Below, piece by piece: positions 48,984 through 60,429 of a stretch of 64,000 nt of DNA. Source of the DNA: Diadema setosum (taxonomy: Eukaryota; Echinodermata; Echinoidea; Diadematoida; Diadematidae); the NCBI GenBank assembly GCA_033980235.1, contig CM067067.1, forward strand, positions 32,932,451-32,996,450, read 5' to 3'. Each line of letters starts with the position of its first letter. The stretch's first letter is position 1. Below the pieces are notes generated by a model. That model saw nothing but the letters and a program-made list of their open reading frames with translations. It searched no databases and was not told the origin of the DNA. The position numbers and the translations under genes are program-made.

Positions 48984-49135
48984 AATATAAAAGGCAATGG
49001 TTACAGTGCTAATAGTTGGTGCGTGTAACTAGATGTGTAAACGTGAGTCAGTTTTTCATTTGAGAAAACAGAATTATGTCATGTGGAATGTGTCCTCTTG
49101 TCATCTCTTCTCTTTTTTTTTTATTTCCTTTTTTT
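48984..49135 (+). repeat. About 150-bp dispersed direct repeat, unit A
   Basis: Starts TATAAAAGGCAATGGTTACA and includes ACAGAATTATGTCATGTGGA; repeated with some divergence at 49958-50103. Confidence 0.75.
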
Positions 49136-49331
49136 ATAAACTGCAGTAGTGATCTCATGTCCATCATTATGAATTGAAAGTTTAAAAGGTTTGTGGTAAA
49201 TATGATATCAGTTGTGATCTTGTCTAACAACTGTCTCACAACGTCTAGGGAAACTCTATGATGTGTTCAAGTTAAATTTAACTCTTTGTGTACTTTGAGT
49301 GCTCATTGGCATGGAAAGCGCAATGATGTTA

Positions 49332-49580
49332 TACTGTAAATGCCATATATCTAGCGAGTCTACAATTTTCGTGAATCGAGATCTTCCCGATGATTTCGCG
49401 AGTGGTTAAATTCGCGATCGTGGCATGCTGAACTGAGCGGTGACATGTGCGTACCAATACGTCACATTTATATCGCGATCAGAGTCAATTTTGTGTGTGT
49501 GTCTTTAATTTTGCAAATAGCACCTGACTCGTGAAATTCGCGAAAATGAAAACCTCGCGAAATATTCGGCGTATACAGTA
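49332..49580. mobile_element. TACTGTA-ended MITE, best preserved copy
   Basis: Left TACTGTAAATGCCATATATC; right reversed TACTGTATACGCCGAATATT. Inside are TTTCGCGAGTGGTTAAATTC, TCGTGAAATTCGCGAAAATG and other CGCGA words in both orientations. Confidence 0.65.
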
Positions 49581-49731
49581 CACATTGTCCAGAGCCTCTG
49601 ACACAGAAAGGGTGAAATGAATTATGTAAAGTCAAGAAAATGAAACTGTGGGAGTTCATTAAAATGAGATGGAAATCAAGCAAACATGGATAACAAAATT
49701 TCTTTTGTGTTCACCGAATAGTGAAGTTAGC

Positions 49732-49930
49732 TACAGTAAAACCAGAACTGTTGGCATGCATTTTAATTTCACAAATTTCACAAGAGCCAAGATCTGCGAA
49801 ATTAAAGTGCATGTGAAAATTCTTTTGTACACTATATGCATTGAATGCCAGTGGCAATTTGCAAAAATTTCATGCCACGTAAGCAAAGGCGGTCGGCTCT
49901 AATTCGCAAAAATTTCATGCCAAGAAATAA
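49732..49930. mobile_element. TACAGTAAAACC MITE, right end unclear
   Basis: Begins TACAGTAAAACCAGAACTGT. Contains TTTGCAAAAATTTCATGCCA and TTCGCAAAAATTTCATGCCA, words matching the reverse complement of the element at 28138. The right terminus is not clearly bounded. Confidence 0.45.
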
Positions 49931-49957
49931 AGGAGATGAGTTGGAGATCCCACCATG

Positions 49958-50103
49958 AATATAAAAGGCAATGGTTACAGTGTTTTTAGTTGGTACATGT
50001 AATCAGATGTGCAAGTGTGAGTCTGTTTTTCTTATGACAAAGACAGAATTATGTCATGTGGAATATGTCCTCGTGCCATCTTCTCTCTCTTTTTTTCCTT
50101 TAA
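49958..50103 (+). repeat. About 150-bp dispersed direct repeat, unit B
   Basis: Starts TATAAAAGGCAATGGTTACA and carries GACAGAATTATGTCATGTGG. Lies about 974 bp downstream of unit A, same orientation, with substitutions and small indels. Confidence 0.75.
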
Positions 50104-50196
50104 AAAAAAAATATCATCACCTCGTAAATATATGCATGTGCTACTTTGACAAATACTAGACATATTATTCTTTTATGAGAGCATATTGTCAGCTGA

Positions 50197-50307
50197 GAAC
50201 CAGAAGGGTGCAATCACATTCTCAGATACAAGCATAAATAAAAACAGAACAGCCAATATTCGTGAAATAACTTCATTTCATCAAAAGTGAGTAGATTTAT
50301 AAGAATT
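50197..50307 (+). repeat. Exact 111-bp direct repeat, copy 1
   Basis: From GAACCAGAAGGGTGCAATCA to TAGATTTATAAGAATT; the same 111 bp recurs at 50556-50666 with no difference I could see. Confidence 0.85.
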
Positions 50308-50555
50308 GATCCAAATACGGTGTATAGGGTAAAATATTGCCTTAGTAGTTATTTTATTTATTTATTTTTTTAACATTTTAGTGAAAATGAAAGTAGGAAA
50401 ATATTGACACCATAATGTAGATGAGATGAAGCTCTACAACGTGATATCAATAACTCAATACTCCTCCAAATTGCTATAATGCTTCTCTGGTTCTAAACCA
50501 ACGATATGTAGCCACCACAGTCACCTTTCCTTTTTTTTTTTTTTCTTTTTTTAAA

Positions 50556-50666
50556 GAACCAGAAGGGTGCAATCACATTCTCAGATACAAGCATAAATAA
50601 AAACAGAACAGCCAATATTCGTGAAATAACTTCATTTCATCAAAAGTGAGTAGATTTATAAGAATT
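50556..50666 (+). repeat. Exact 111-bp direct repeat, copy 2
   Basis: Same orientation as copy 1, 359 bp away. A T-run and TTTAAA precede it. Identity suggests a recent duplication. Confidence 0.85.
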
Positions 50667-50918
50667 CTCTTATAACTCTTAGAATCACCTACAATATGGT
50701 GCTGATTTTCAGTGTAACGTGGATGGTCACTGCTTGGTTTATCATGATGTCTGAGAATGTTTGTTCCCTTGTGGGTTTCGGTCAAAATTTGGCAACATTG
50801 TTACTGGTCAGTGCCTAGAAACTCTGAACAATGGAGAGGTCTTATGCTCACAAAATGTTTGTGAAATTTAGTCTTTTTTTCCCCCCAAAGTCAATGTATT
50901 CCATAATTGTGGTTGTGT

Positions 50919-50920
<2 letters not shown>

Positions 50921-50970
<50 letters not shown>

Positions 50971-50992
50971 CGTGTGCGTGTGTGTGTGTGTT
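50921..50992. repeat. (TG)n microsatellite
   Basis: About 35 TG units with a few CG replacements. Confidence 0.95.
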
Positions 50993-51149
50993 TGTTCACT
51001 CTCATATTTGTGCAGGGGAGGTATAAAGTGTGAATGCCCTGCAGGCCAATGATTCACAAATATGTTTTGATTCCATATTTAATATTATAATCCAAATCTA
51101 TCTCTTTGCCTGATCTCCGTCCACAGCCTTACATCTCTCTGATTGAAAA

Positions 51150-51680
51150 ATTTGTAGACATTCCTCTAAAAAGTGTGCACCAAGATTGTTGAATTTCAAT
51201 AGTAAAAATGCTAGAGCCCCTAGAATGGGAGGGGGATACCTTCCCCCCTTCGACCCTCCCCTTTATTTGCTTGGCCCCCTCCATAGACTTAGTACACTTC
51301 CGTGACTGACAAATTTCCAGAAAAATGCAAAATCTCCGTCGCGTGGGAGGGAGGTGATCCCCCCAGACCCCTCCCCACCACCCTTGACCCTTGACCCATA
51401 GACATAGTACATGGTGTACGCAAGGAACAAGAGCCGAGACACTGCAACTTAGCCATTCACATTTTCCTGAATATCTAATTTTTCCCCTTGCTTTTTTGAT
51501 AGAACAGAGTCGAATATATTTTCACCAAAAGTGTGCACTTGAAATGCTAAGTCTCACCCTTCATGCGGTATACCCCGCTAAGATTCCTCGCACATTATCA
51601 TCGAAGTTTTGCCCCCCCCCCCCCCCCCCTCCTCATGAAAACAGATCAAGGCCCTTGGGGGCGACTATTTTTATTTAATT
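51150..51680. repeat. Degenerate AAGTGTGCACCA...GGGAGGGGG repeat units
   Basis: Units carrying AAAAGTGTGCACC followed about 50 bp later by GGGAGGGGGATACCTTCCCC or similar occur at about 51165, 51340 and 51530, and recur near 54180, 54430 and 54745. No coding content. Origin unknown. Confidence 0.55.
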
Positions 51681-51700
51681 AATTTAAGAAAATCTAGCAC

Positions 51701-51923
51701 TACTCTCAAAAAATCGAGTGAAAATGTTCATTTTCACTCATTTTGGAGTGACCTCTGGGATCACTCCAAAATCTTCGAGTGATCGAGTGATCCCTGAGGT
51801 CACTCTAAAATGAGTGAAAATGAACATTTTCACTCAAAATTCATTCCAATTTCACTCTACATTCATTCTTTTCTATTATTCACTCCTTCAAGAGTGAAAA
51901 TTTTCACTCGATTTTTAGAGAGT
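51701..51923. mobile_element. Foldback MITE with TACTCTC ends
   Basis: Left TACTCTCAAAAAATCGAGTG; right reversed TACTCTCTAAAAATCGAGTG. Most of the element is a palindrome around ATCGAGTGATC near 51785, with GAGTGAAAATG...CATTTTCACTC arms. TA flanks suggest Tc1/mariner-type insertion. Confidence 0.7.
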
Positions 51924-52678
51924 AAAATCTGACAAAAAACGAAATATCTATTACACTAAATCTCATCACCATTTTATACTTATTTCATATCATTTATAGT
52001 TTTTGAACGCACGTATCACGCACATGTGCGTCAAAATGTTGAGGGTTTGTGTTCGTATTAGTATGTGATGGCGATAGCCGATCATCCCCCACCCCCCCCC
52101 CCCCCAAAAAAAAAAAAAAAATCCTCGGAACGGATTTACACCACTGATGCATGGAGCTTTACATTTTTGATGGTCCTATCTTTCACTGCTATATCGGCCG
52201 AACGCTGATTGGTCAATTAATATTTGTACGTTGTTGTTTTCGTTTGTTGTTTGTTTGTTTGTTTTTATTGAGAGTGTCGGTCAGATCTTCTCGATAGTTT
52301 TCGATGATCCCAGTAATATACAATCCAGTCTCCCTTACAATGTGCGGTGCCACGGTAAAAACGAATGCGATAAAAAGAAAATGTATGAAAATTCCACAAA
52401 ATTCCTTTTTGTTTTAGTGAAAGGAAAGCCAACACATTTCCTTCTTTTATTTTCATTAACCATTCCCCTCCCGCTTTTTGAAAGAGGCTCTACCCGTTTA
52501 TGCAGGTGCTCTTTCATAATGCTATAAGAAAAAAAAAATATCGTGATTTTTTTTTTTTTTTTTTTTCATGTGTACTTTCTCGTATTGTTTTCCACTCAGG
52601 ACGTCACAAAATGTCGTGCTCTCATCCAGCGATGGCGGCACTGAAATTTTAACAATTTATAACTTATCAATGAATGGT
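51924..52678. other. Unassigned sequence with homopolymers
   Basis: C-run then A-run (52085-52122), GTTT tandem units near 52240-52264 and a T-run (52544-52566). No gene recognised. Confidence 0.5.
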
Positions 52679-53077
52679 TTAAAGGGACTGTACAGTACTG
52701 GCTGAGGTGGAGATTCAGGTTTATAACATATGTAAGTGAGATAATGAGAAACCTCTTATGAAATATGAAAGAGCATGTAATTACAAGAAGGATTCAACGT
52801 TTATTTGATGAAAATTGGTTTTCAAATGGCTGAGATATTAAAAAAAAGTGATGATAACAAAAGGCGACAGGCCACGCCTTTTATTAGGAGCTCTTTGATT
52901 CACCTTTTTTTGGGGGATATCTCAGCCATTTCAAACCCGATTTTCATTGAATAAACTTTTGATACCTCTTAGAATTGCATGCTCTTTGACATCTCATAGA
53001 GTGGTTTCTGAATATCTTGCAAAACGTTAAAAGCTAAATCCTCACCTCAACCAGAACTGTACAGTCACACCCTTTAA
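52679..53077. mobile_element. TTAA palindromic MITE, copy 3 (most complete)
   Basis: TTAA at both ends (52679-52682, 53074-53077). Left AAAGGGACTGTACAGTACTG; right reversed AAAGGGTGTGACTGTACAGT. The left half carries TCAAATGGCTGAGATATTAA and the right half its inverse GGATATCTCAGCCATTTCAA; the centre has AGGCGACAGGCCACGCCTTT. Confidence 0.75.
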
Positions 53078-55257
53078 TTTTTCTCAGACTTCGCTGATGT
53101 GTAGACATTGCTGCATTCCCACAGCTCCATGTATCACTTAGATTCCATTCTTTAAAGACCCGGTGAATGGGCCCGTATAAAACAGTTTGGGCGGAATGAC
53201 CCCACCCTCCCCCCCCCCAGTAAAAAAAAAAAAAAACAAACAAACAAAAACAAACAAAAAGAAAAAGAAAAAAAAGTGAAAACTTCTTCCGAAATCTCTG
53301 ACTGCAACAGAATCGTTTCTTTTTAATTTTTTAAGATTTCGATTGTTGAAAAAGCCAAAATCCATACAAATAACCTTGCCAGGTTGAACCTCCCACAATG
53401 GTGGAAGGGGGTGGGGAATCTTTTTTTTTCTTTTTGCTTGTCAACCGATGAAACCACGAAGTCTCACCAGAGATATTTTTGCCCCCCCCCCCCCCCCCCC
53501 TTTACGGAATTCCCGGACCGCCCTTGCCCCATTCCCGCTTCGTCTGCGTTAGTAGCTGAACAGCTATAGGAGAGTCTGGAGTCGGAACTTCGAGTAAATT
53601 GCTGATCAAGATACCTCATCTTGAGAGCCGTGACCCGATCTCGACCATGGCCGTGAATATGCAGCTGGAAAGAATTAAGAGTTTTCACTCCCCCCCCCCC
53701 CTTTCCCCCGTCTAGACTCAAGAAAATCACGAAGCAATCACAATTTTTGGTTTCTTCTGTATTATTTTGCTAATTCCATTTCTCGCTATCCTATTGTATG
53801 AATACACGTGGCATTATATGTGTCATGATTATCTGTCACCACTCCATTGAAGGCCGATCAAAAACTAGAATAGATACTGCGAGAGAATGTGAACCACATC
53901 GATGAAATGAGTCTTTAAAAATGCGCTTAACACCCCTTTTTATCATTGCGGCTAAGTAAGCTTTTGTTGTTGTTGTTGTTGTTTGTTTTGGTTTTGTTTT
54001 TGTTTTTGTTTTTCATGTCAGCTGATTAAACCCGGAAGTGGCACCTGAAATATAAACTTGCCTCCCCCCACCTAGCAGCATCGGCCCTGTATTAATGCTT
54101 AATCATCAGTCTGTGGAGGTGGATAGCCTTTACTGCTAACGACAAAATAAACGGGATTGCAAATTTCTGAATAGTTCACCAAAAGTGTGCACCAGATTTC
54201 CAATTCCAAAAACTCCCTCCTGTGGGAGGGGTATATAATTATTAACCCCCTGGCTCTGTCGCTCAGCTTAGATATTTAGAGTTTCAAATAATTTGATTAG
54301 TGTGTTATTATTTTCATGCAGCAATTATACAGAATTAGTTGGTCTCGGGTTTGTTTTCTAGCAACATAAAGAAATAATTAACGTATTATCTTATTTTTTT
54401 GTGGAAATTTTCAAAATATTCCAGCGAAAGTGTGAAAGAGATCACTCAAGTGATTGTTTGTTTGTTTGTTTGTTTTTTAACTGTAAATGATTATATAACT
54501 CCCTCGTACGGGAGGGGGAATCCCCTTCCTACACCCTCCACTTGCACCGCTTGGTCGCTGCAGTACATTTTCGAGTAATTGCATTAGTATTTGTAGCAGG
54601 AAAAATCAAGTCACATTTACAGAATTTGGATTTTGGTTTTTTTTTTTTTTTTTTTTTTGTGCTGGGAGTATGCCTGTAATTGAATAACTAACCAACATCT
54701 ATGTATCACTTACTAGTATTCAATTGTCAATTTCCGTAACATTTCACAAATAGTGTGCACCATAGATCGCTGAATTACAATAATGGAAGCTTCCGGTATG
54801 TTATGCTGGAAGACTTCCCCTCGACCACATCCTCTCCTCCGGTCGTAAGAGTTTCGAACTCGTACCGGCCATAATATACATAAGGCCTTTAAATGATTAT
54901 TATATCAGATAATTACATCCATCTGGATTTTCGTGCCAAAATGCCATTTTAGGATGCTGATTAAAGAAAAAAAAAAGTTACCATTTTTTTTTTTTCGAGC
55001 ACGTCTTACGACCGTCCTGTAGGCCCTATCTGGACTTGTGAGGGAAGAAAACCACATTGAATGGTTGCATTACCAGGCCATGTTTGTGACAGATCTTATT
55101 GAAATAATCATCTTTACTTCGTCAGGCTTGGTGAACATCTTGAATTTCAAGACAGCGACCAATTTAACTATTGGTTTGTCCTGTATCTTGACTTGTGACC
55201 GATGAAAATCATTAAAATGGTACCAATACATGTACCCATATCTGTGACACCAAAGCT
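53078..55257. other. Repeat-rich intergenic sequence
   Basis: No gene. Contains C-runs (53208-53218, 53483-53500, 53690-53702), a T-run (54640-54658), (TTG)n near 53957-53975, and further units of the AAGTGTGCACC...GGGAGGGG degenerate repeat at about 54180-54560 and 54745-54850. Confidence 0.5.
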
Positions 55258-55831
55258 TTAAAGGACAAGTTCACCTTCATAGACATGTGGGTTGAGTGAA
55301 TGCGGCAATATTAGTAGAACACATCAGTGAGAATTTGAGTAAAATCGGACAATCCATTAAAAAGTTATGAATTTTTGAAGTTTCTGCTCAGTCATGGCTG
55401 GATGAAAAGACTACTATAGCTTGTTATGTCACATCAAGCATGAGTACAACGATATAAAGAAAGAATAAAGAAAATTCAACATATTTCCATTTTTCTCGTA
55501 TAACAAAAGAACTCTTGACTTCTCTCTTTCAGAAGGCAGGGGGAATAATATTACCCTTAACATACGTCAGTAGCAAGTCGAAGAAATGTGCACTTTATTC
55601 AAAAAGTAAAGTTTTGTAAAATTCTCTTTCTATTTTCCTTATATAGTTGTACGCATGTGACATCATACGCTGTAGTAGTCTTCTCTTCCAACAGTGACTG
55701 CGCAGATACTTAAAAAATTCGTAACTTTTGAACGGATTGTCCAATTTTCCTCAAACTTTCACTGATGTGTTCTACTAATATTGCTACATTCTCTCAATCC
55801 TTATGTATATGAAGGTGGACTTGTCCTTTAA
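55258..55831. mobile_element. 574-bp TTAA-flanked element, AAAGGACAAGTTCACC
   Basis: TTAA at 55258-55261 and 55828-55831. Left AAAGGACAAGTTCACCTTCA; right reversed AAAGGACAAGTCCACCTTCA. Inner arms pair too, for example CAATATTAGTAGAACACATC with its inverse near 55765. Non-coding. A repeat type I associate with echinoderm and other marine invertebrate genomes. Confidence 0.75.
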
Positions 55832-56771
55832 AGGAAACCAAAACCCAAAGAGAATGACGCAACCCCCCCCCCCCCCCCCCAGTGCCCCGCCAACAGCTGG
55901 CGCTAGCCTTGATGGAACGCTCTGCATGCCTGGGATGGAATGAAAACAAACCGTCACGTGTATGTACGTGGTGGCACAACACTGCTTGAATGCTGAGTCA
56001 GTACCGTACCGGTAGCGCGCCTTAATCGTATTTTACCGCGTTTTCACAGTATGTAGGCCTAGCCTATACGAAAATCGTGCACTTCATTTCACACCTGTGA
56101 AACTCGTTCTGACCTGGAACCAATTGGCTGTCTGACAAGTTTGAAGTGAGTAGACACTATGATGCTAAATTTTCCAAACTAGTTACTTTATTTATTAAAG
56201 GATTCTTCTTCTTTGAGAGTGACCACAATTAAGACTGATTATTCTGTCACCTATTTCGGCCATTTATGGCCTAATGCGAGTCTTCAAAGCTACAATTTAA
56301 AAGGGTTCTATCTATTAGTTGTAGAATTAATCATCCAAATAAGAGCTGTTAATTTAAATAGAGTTTCTAGATAAATTGATTCAGGACTGCTAAATCCGGC
56401 ATTATCGTGAAATAGTCCACCACCACCACTCCATTCAATAGCCGGACCTGCAACGTATTATGTACAGTTTTGCCATAGGTTTCTTGTGTGGAGAACTTAC
56501 ACGAATCTGTACATGTGGGACTGTAATAGAGATCTCCGTGTGCGATGAAAAGATCGTACGAATGGGTCAATTTTCATCTATTTCATCTAAGTCAAAACAG
56601 TAATATATGAAGTGAAAACATTGAAGATAGGGATTTTAACATCTTTAAATTCTGTCAAGGGGTATAGTTCCAGTAATATCGGCCTCATTAATGATCTGTA
56701 TACCGGTAATAGATAAACTGTTTACTCACAGCACCAATACTAGCAGTGCAATGGCTCTCTAGTACTTAGCC
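55832..56771. other. Intergenic sequence
   Basis: C-run at 55862-55880. Otherwise nothing recognised. Confidence 0.5.
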
Positions 56772-56974
56772 GGGCGGCGTTTTTTTAAGACGGCACAGAT
56801 TGGGGCATGGCGCGTGTTAAACCTATGGGAAAAACGTTGGGTTAGGGTTTTTGGTTAGGGTTAGGATTGGGGTTAGGGTTAGGGTTTGATGGTTAGGGTT
56901 AGGTTTAGGGATAATGTCCCCTTTAGATTTTTAGGGTCCCCAATCTGCGCCGTCTAAAAAAAACGCGCAGCCGG
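56772..56974. mobile_element. TIR element enclosing TTAGGG-like repeats
   Basis: Left part GGCGTTTTTTTAAGACGGCA then CAGATTGGGG. The right part reversed reads GCGCGTTTTTTTTAGACGGC then GCAGATTGGGG. Between them are about ten GGTTAGGGTT-type units (56838-56912). About 200 bp, non-coding. Confidence 0.6.
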
Positions 56975-57116
56975 GCGGGGCCAGCGGGGCACGTATACTA
57001 GTAGGTGTATAGTGTAAGGAGCAATAAAGTTACAGTAGCCTCCTGCCGGCTGCCTGAAGCTGTAGCTGTACAGTCAGTCTTGATGTTGGGGTATGTTTGA
57101 CTTTGACTGTTTATCA

Positions 57117-57622
57117 TTATTACCTCCGCCAAGGGAGGAGGTTATGTTTTCGTTACCGTTGGTTTGTTCGTTCGTTTGTTTGTTTGTCCGTTTGCAAAAT
57201 AACTCTAAAAATAGTTAACGGATTGAGCTGAAACTTGCAGGAAAGGTTGAGAATGGCACATATATGTAACAAACGATTAACTTTTGGTGATGATCCAAGA
57301 ATTTGGGGGGAATTTGTGAAGGATTTTTTATATTTTGGCAGGTAGGGTCAATGAACTTGGGAGTTCCGGCTGCGCGTATTTGAGGTTTGCATGCGCGCAC
57401 TAAAGTGTGTGCTTTAGTTTCTGCTAGGGCGAAGTGTGCCGTGCAGCTGAGGGTTTATGATGTAACAAAGGCTTCTATATTGGAAAATCGGGCAGCTTTC
57501 AGCACACAATGCTCTAAGTACATATGGATTGAAATCACTGATATCTCTATGAAAGAACGAGATCAGTGGTGGAAATGAGCTGCATGCTTGCCGGAGGTCT
57601 GCGCTCTCAGAGTGCTTCTCTA
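57117..57622 (+). mobile_element. CCTCCGCCAAGG element, plus copy
   Basis: Begins TTATTACCTCCGCCAAGGGA and ends AGAGTGCTTCTCTA. It is the opposite-orientation relative of 33151-33675, sharing GTTATGTTTTCGTTACCGTT and the internal segments. Confidence 0.7.
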
Positions 57623-57711
57623 GTTACATAGGAAACCATCACTATGCGAAACTTCAGTTCAGTGCATGTTTATCATAAAGAAAATGACTGCTGTGATAAC
57701 TGATAGTTGCA

Positions 57712-58357
57712 AGGGCAGGAGTCACGGTTGATTCTAAACTTAAGTTTGAACAACATTTTCAGGAACAAATAAACAAAGCCAATAAAATTATGAATTTAAT
57801 AAGATGCACATTTGTTTATCTAAATAAAGATAATTTTTTATTGTTATATAAAGCTTTGGTAAGGCCTCATTTAGAATACGCCCATGCGGTATGGAGTCCT
57901 TATTTGAAAAAACATATATTAGATTTAGCAAATGTCCAACGGAGGGCCACAAAATTAGTACGTGAAATAAGATCTTCACCTTATGAACAGAGATTGAGGC
58001 ACCTCGGACTTTCAACTTTATTATACCGCAGGGCGAGAGGTGACATGATTGAAGCTTTTAGATTGTTTCATAAATATGATCAGGAAGTAGTGCCTGATTT
58101 GGGTTTGATAAAAAAAAAAATGCACAAGAGGACATAGTAAAGAGTTATATATTTTTCGTTCACATACCACTACAAGAAGAAACTCATTTTACATGCGTAT
58201 CAGGAAACCATGGAATAGTTTACCAAGAAATCTAATAGATGCACCCAGTGTCTTCAGTTTTGAAATTGGTTTGGATAAATTCTGGGACAATGAACCCATT
58301 AAATTTAAGTTCGACGCCACGCCACCTGGTCATGACCCAGCTCATCTCAAGGACTAA
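57712..58357 (+). pseudogene. LINE reverse transcriptase C-terminus, frameshifted
   Basis: First frame reads GVTVDSKLKFEQHF, ANKIMNLIRCTF, LYKALVRPHLEYAHAVWSPY, NVQRRATKLVREI, EQRLRHLGLSTLLYRRARGD. At an A10 run (58111-58120) it hits a stop soon after (58135-58137), while the neighbouring frame continues TRGHSKELYIFRSHTTTRRN, RKPWNSLPRNLIDAPSVFSF to the stop at 58355-58357. This is the conserved end of non-LTR retrotransposon reverse transcriptase. The upstream polymerase palm and endonuclease are absent, so it is a dead 5'-truncated copy. Confidence 0.85.
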
Positions 58358-60138
58358 ACCTGGATCTGAATACAGAGGCTCGGCCTGCATTCAGAATCTT
58401 CCATAGGTATCCATATTTATAGTTCAATTCTGTTTCAATGAGGAGAGTGCAGAAAGTTGTAGACTAGCAATAATGTAGCATACATATGTCATATGATCAA
58501 CCTGAATGGACACTCCAAAAAACAATTTTTAAGAACATTTTTTATCCTTAGATTATCTTATCATTATGGCAATATCACAGGACAAGATTAATCTAGATTT
58601 AGAATAAAAAGCACAATTCAATTTGTATTTTCAGTTTGACAAGATACAAACACGCATTATCTATTTTCAGGCCAACATTCATTCACAAAATCAGAAATTA
58701 CACAAAATGTGTGAAATCTAGGTTGTAATTGCCACAGACTTTTGTTCATGAAATGAAAAGTACTGATGCTATTGATGAAAAAAATAATATCATCTGAAAG
58801 CTGAATAAATTCTCTACAACATCTATGAGACCTTTTTGTGATGCAAGAGCATGTTGTGTGAAAAAATGAGGTGGTATTTTAACATGTAGAAGTAAGTCTG
58901 CAGTGATAATTATGTGACATAAGAGGGCATCCTACTTAAAATTTAAGGGTGCCCTCACTCAGATTATCATGTAATATGGAAGTTTAGACCATAAGCTTTT
59001 AAATGATGTATAACATGACACATTAATGTCAATAATAATCAGAAATGGCCATCAACAATCTTGTGTCTGCGCACTGCAAACTGTCTGAGCAGTCTGGCTA
59101 CGGCGTACAGTGTATGTGACAGAATAGGGTTTACCGGTAAGAAAAAAAAATGCTTACTTCAGAGCACTTTATGGAAGATGAAAGTAATTTTCCCTATGCG
59201 GCAATGAAAGATTCCGTAGCCACCCAGCATGCTTTGAATGTATTTATTTTCGCATTATTGCCGATGGCCAGCCTACTAAACGCAGTAGAATTGACATGAA
59301 TCCTTTCAAAAATACGAAACAAAATTGAAAAACAAAAAAGAAAGATCCTGGATCCTGACGGTGCATCCCGGGCCGTAATCCTGATCACTACCAAATTTTG
59401 ATATGTTCCTTGCGCCATTACCCACCAGCTGTTTCTGAAAATTTCATCCTAATTTGTTCTCAAATTTTGACTTATTTTGTGAAAAGAGAAACAGATTGAT
59501 GGACAAATGAACAAACAAACCAAAGCAGCAAAAATACAACCTTCTTTGACGGACGTAATGGGCATGCATTTCATATCGTCCGTTTTTACGTAACCTGACC
59601 ACGAGCGTGACAACAAGCGAGCACGTGTCAGCCTTCCTCGGCCTTACTCTCCCTCGGCCTTTTTCTTTCCGTCCTCTCTCCCCCTCTCACATACATACAT
59701 GATTGTATCACACACACAAGAGCGGCGGGCGAAGGCAGGTGGCTGTCAATGGCTAGGTGCAAATTCAAACTGCTGTGTGTTTTGATCCCGGATGAGATCA
59801 TGACTGTGAGCGAGTATGTGGTATGCTATGTAGAGCTGCGGTAAAACTGCTGCTCTTTTCAAATTCTAGCTTCTTTTCTAGCCAGATAACATAAGAAGAA
59901 AAGGCACCGTCCGGGCGGGTGGTCCGATCTTGGTTTGAACTAGCTCGCCTGAGCAAGTTCACGCGTGGTATCACCCTTGTTGGCAAGTTTTACCCTTGTG
60001 GGCAATTGTCTCTTCAAAGCTCACGCTTGTTGATATATGCTGGCGAGATCCCTGGGAATGTTAAAAAAAAAAAAAGAGAGAAGAAAAACATGCATAAAGA
60101 GGAATACAATTACAAAGTGTATTATTTTGATTGTATTT
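58358..60138. other. Intergenic sequence
   Basis: The first part may be the 3' UTR of the LINE. No other gene or repeat recognised. Confidence 0.5.
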
Positions 60139-60429
60139 AAAATGGCTGATATGTGTCCATCCAAATTCAAAGTGACACAAAGCAATCCTTAAAAAGGTGG
60201 GTCCCACCTTTATTAGGATCGCTTTGTTTTGCCTTTGGATATCAGCCATTTCAAATTTTTAAATACAATGCCAAAACCAAGTTTCATCAAATAAACCTTG
60301 AATTCCTCTGATGCTCTTTTATATTTCAGAAGAGGTTTCTCATTATCTCCAAAAATCGACACAAAAAAAAAAACATTGGGAACCTCAAGCCCTGTCTCAA
60401 CAGAAACTTACAATGTACCTTCCCTTTAA
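60139..60429. mobile_element. TTAA palindromic MITE, copy 4 (left end lost)
   Basis: Contains AAAATGGCTGATATGTGTCC and GGATATCAGCCATTTCAAAT, then CATCAAATAAACCTTGAATT as in the other copies. The right end is CCTTCCCTTTAA with TTAA at 60426-60429. The left terminus is missing. Confidence 0.6.
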
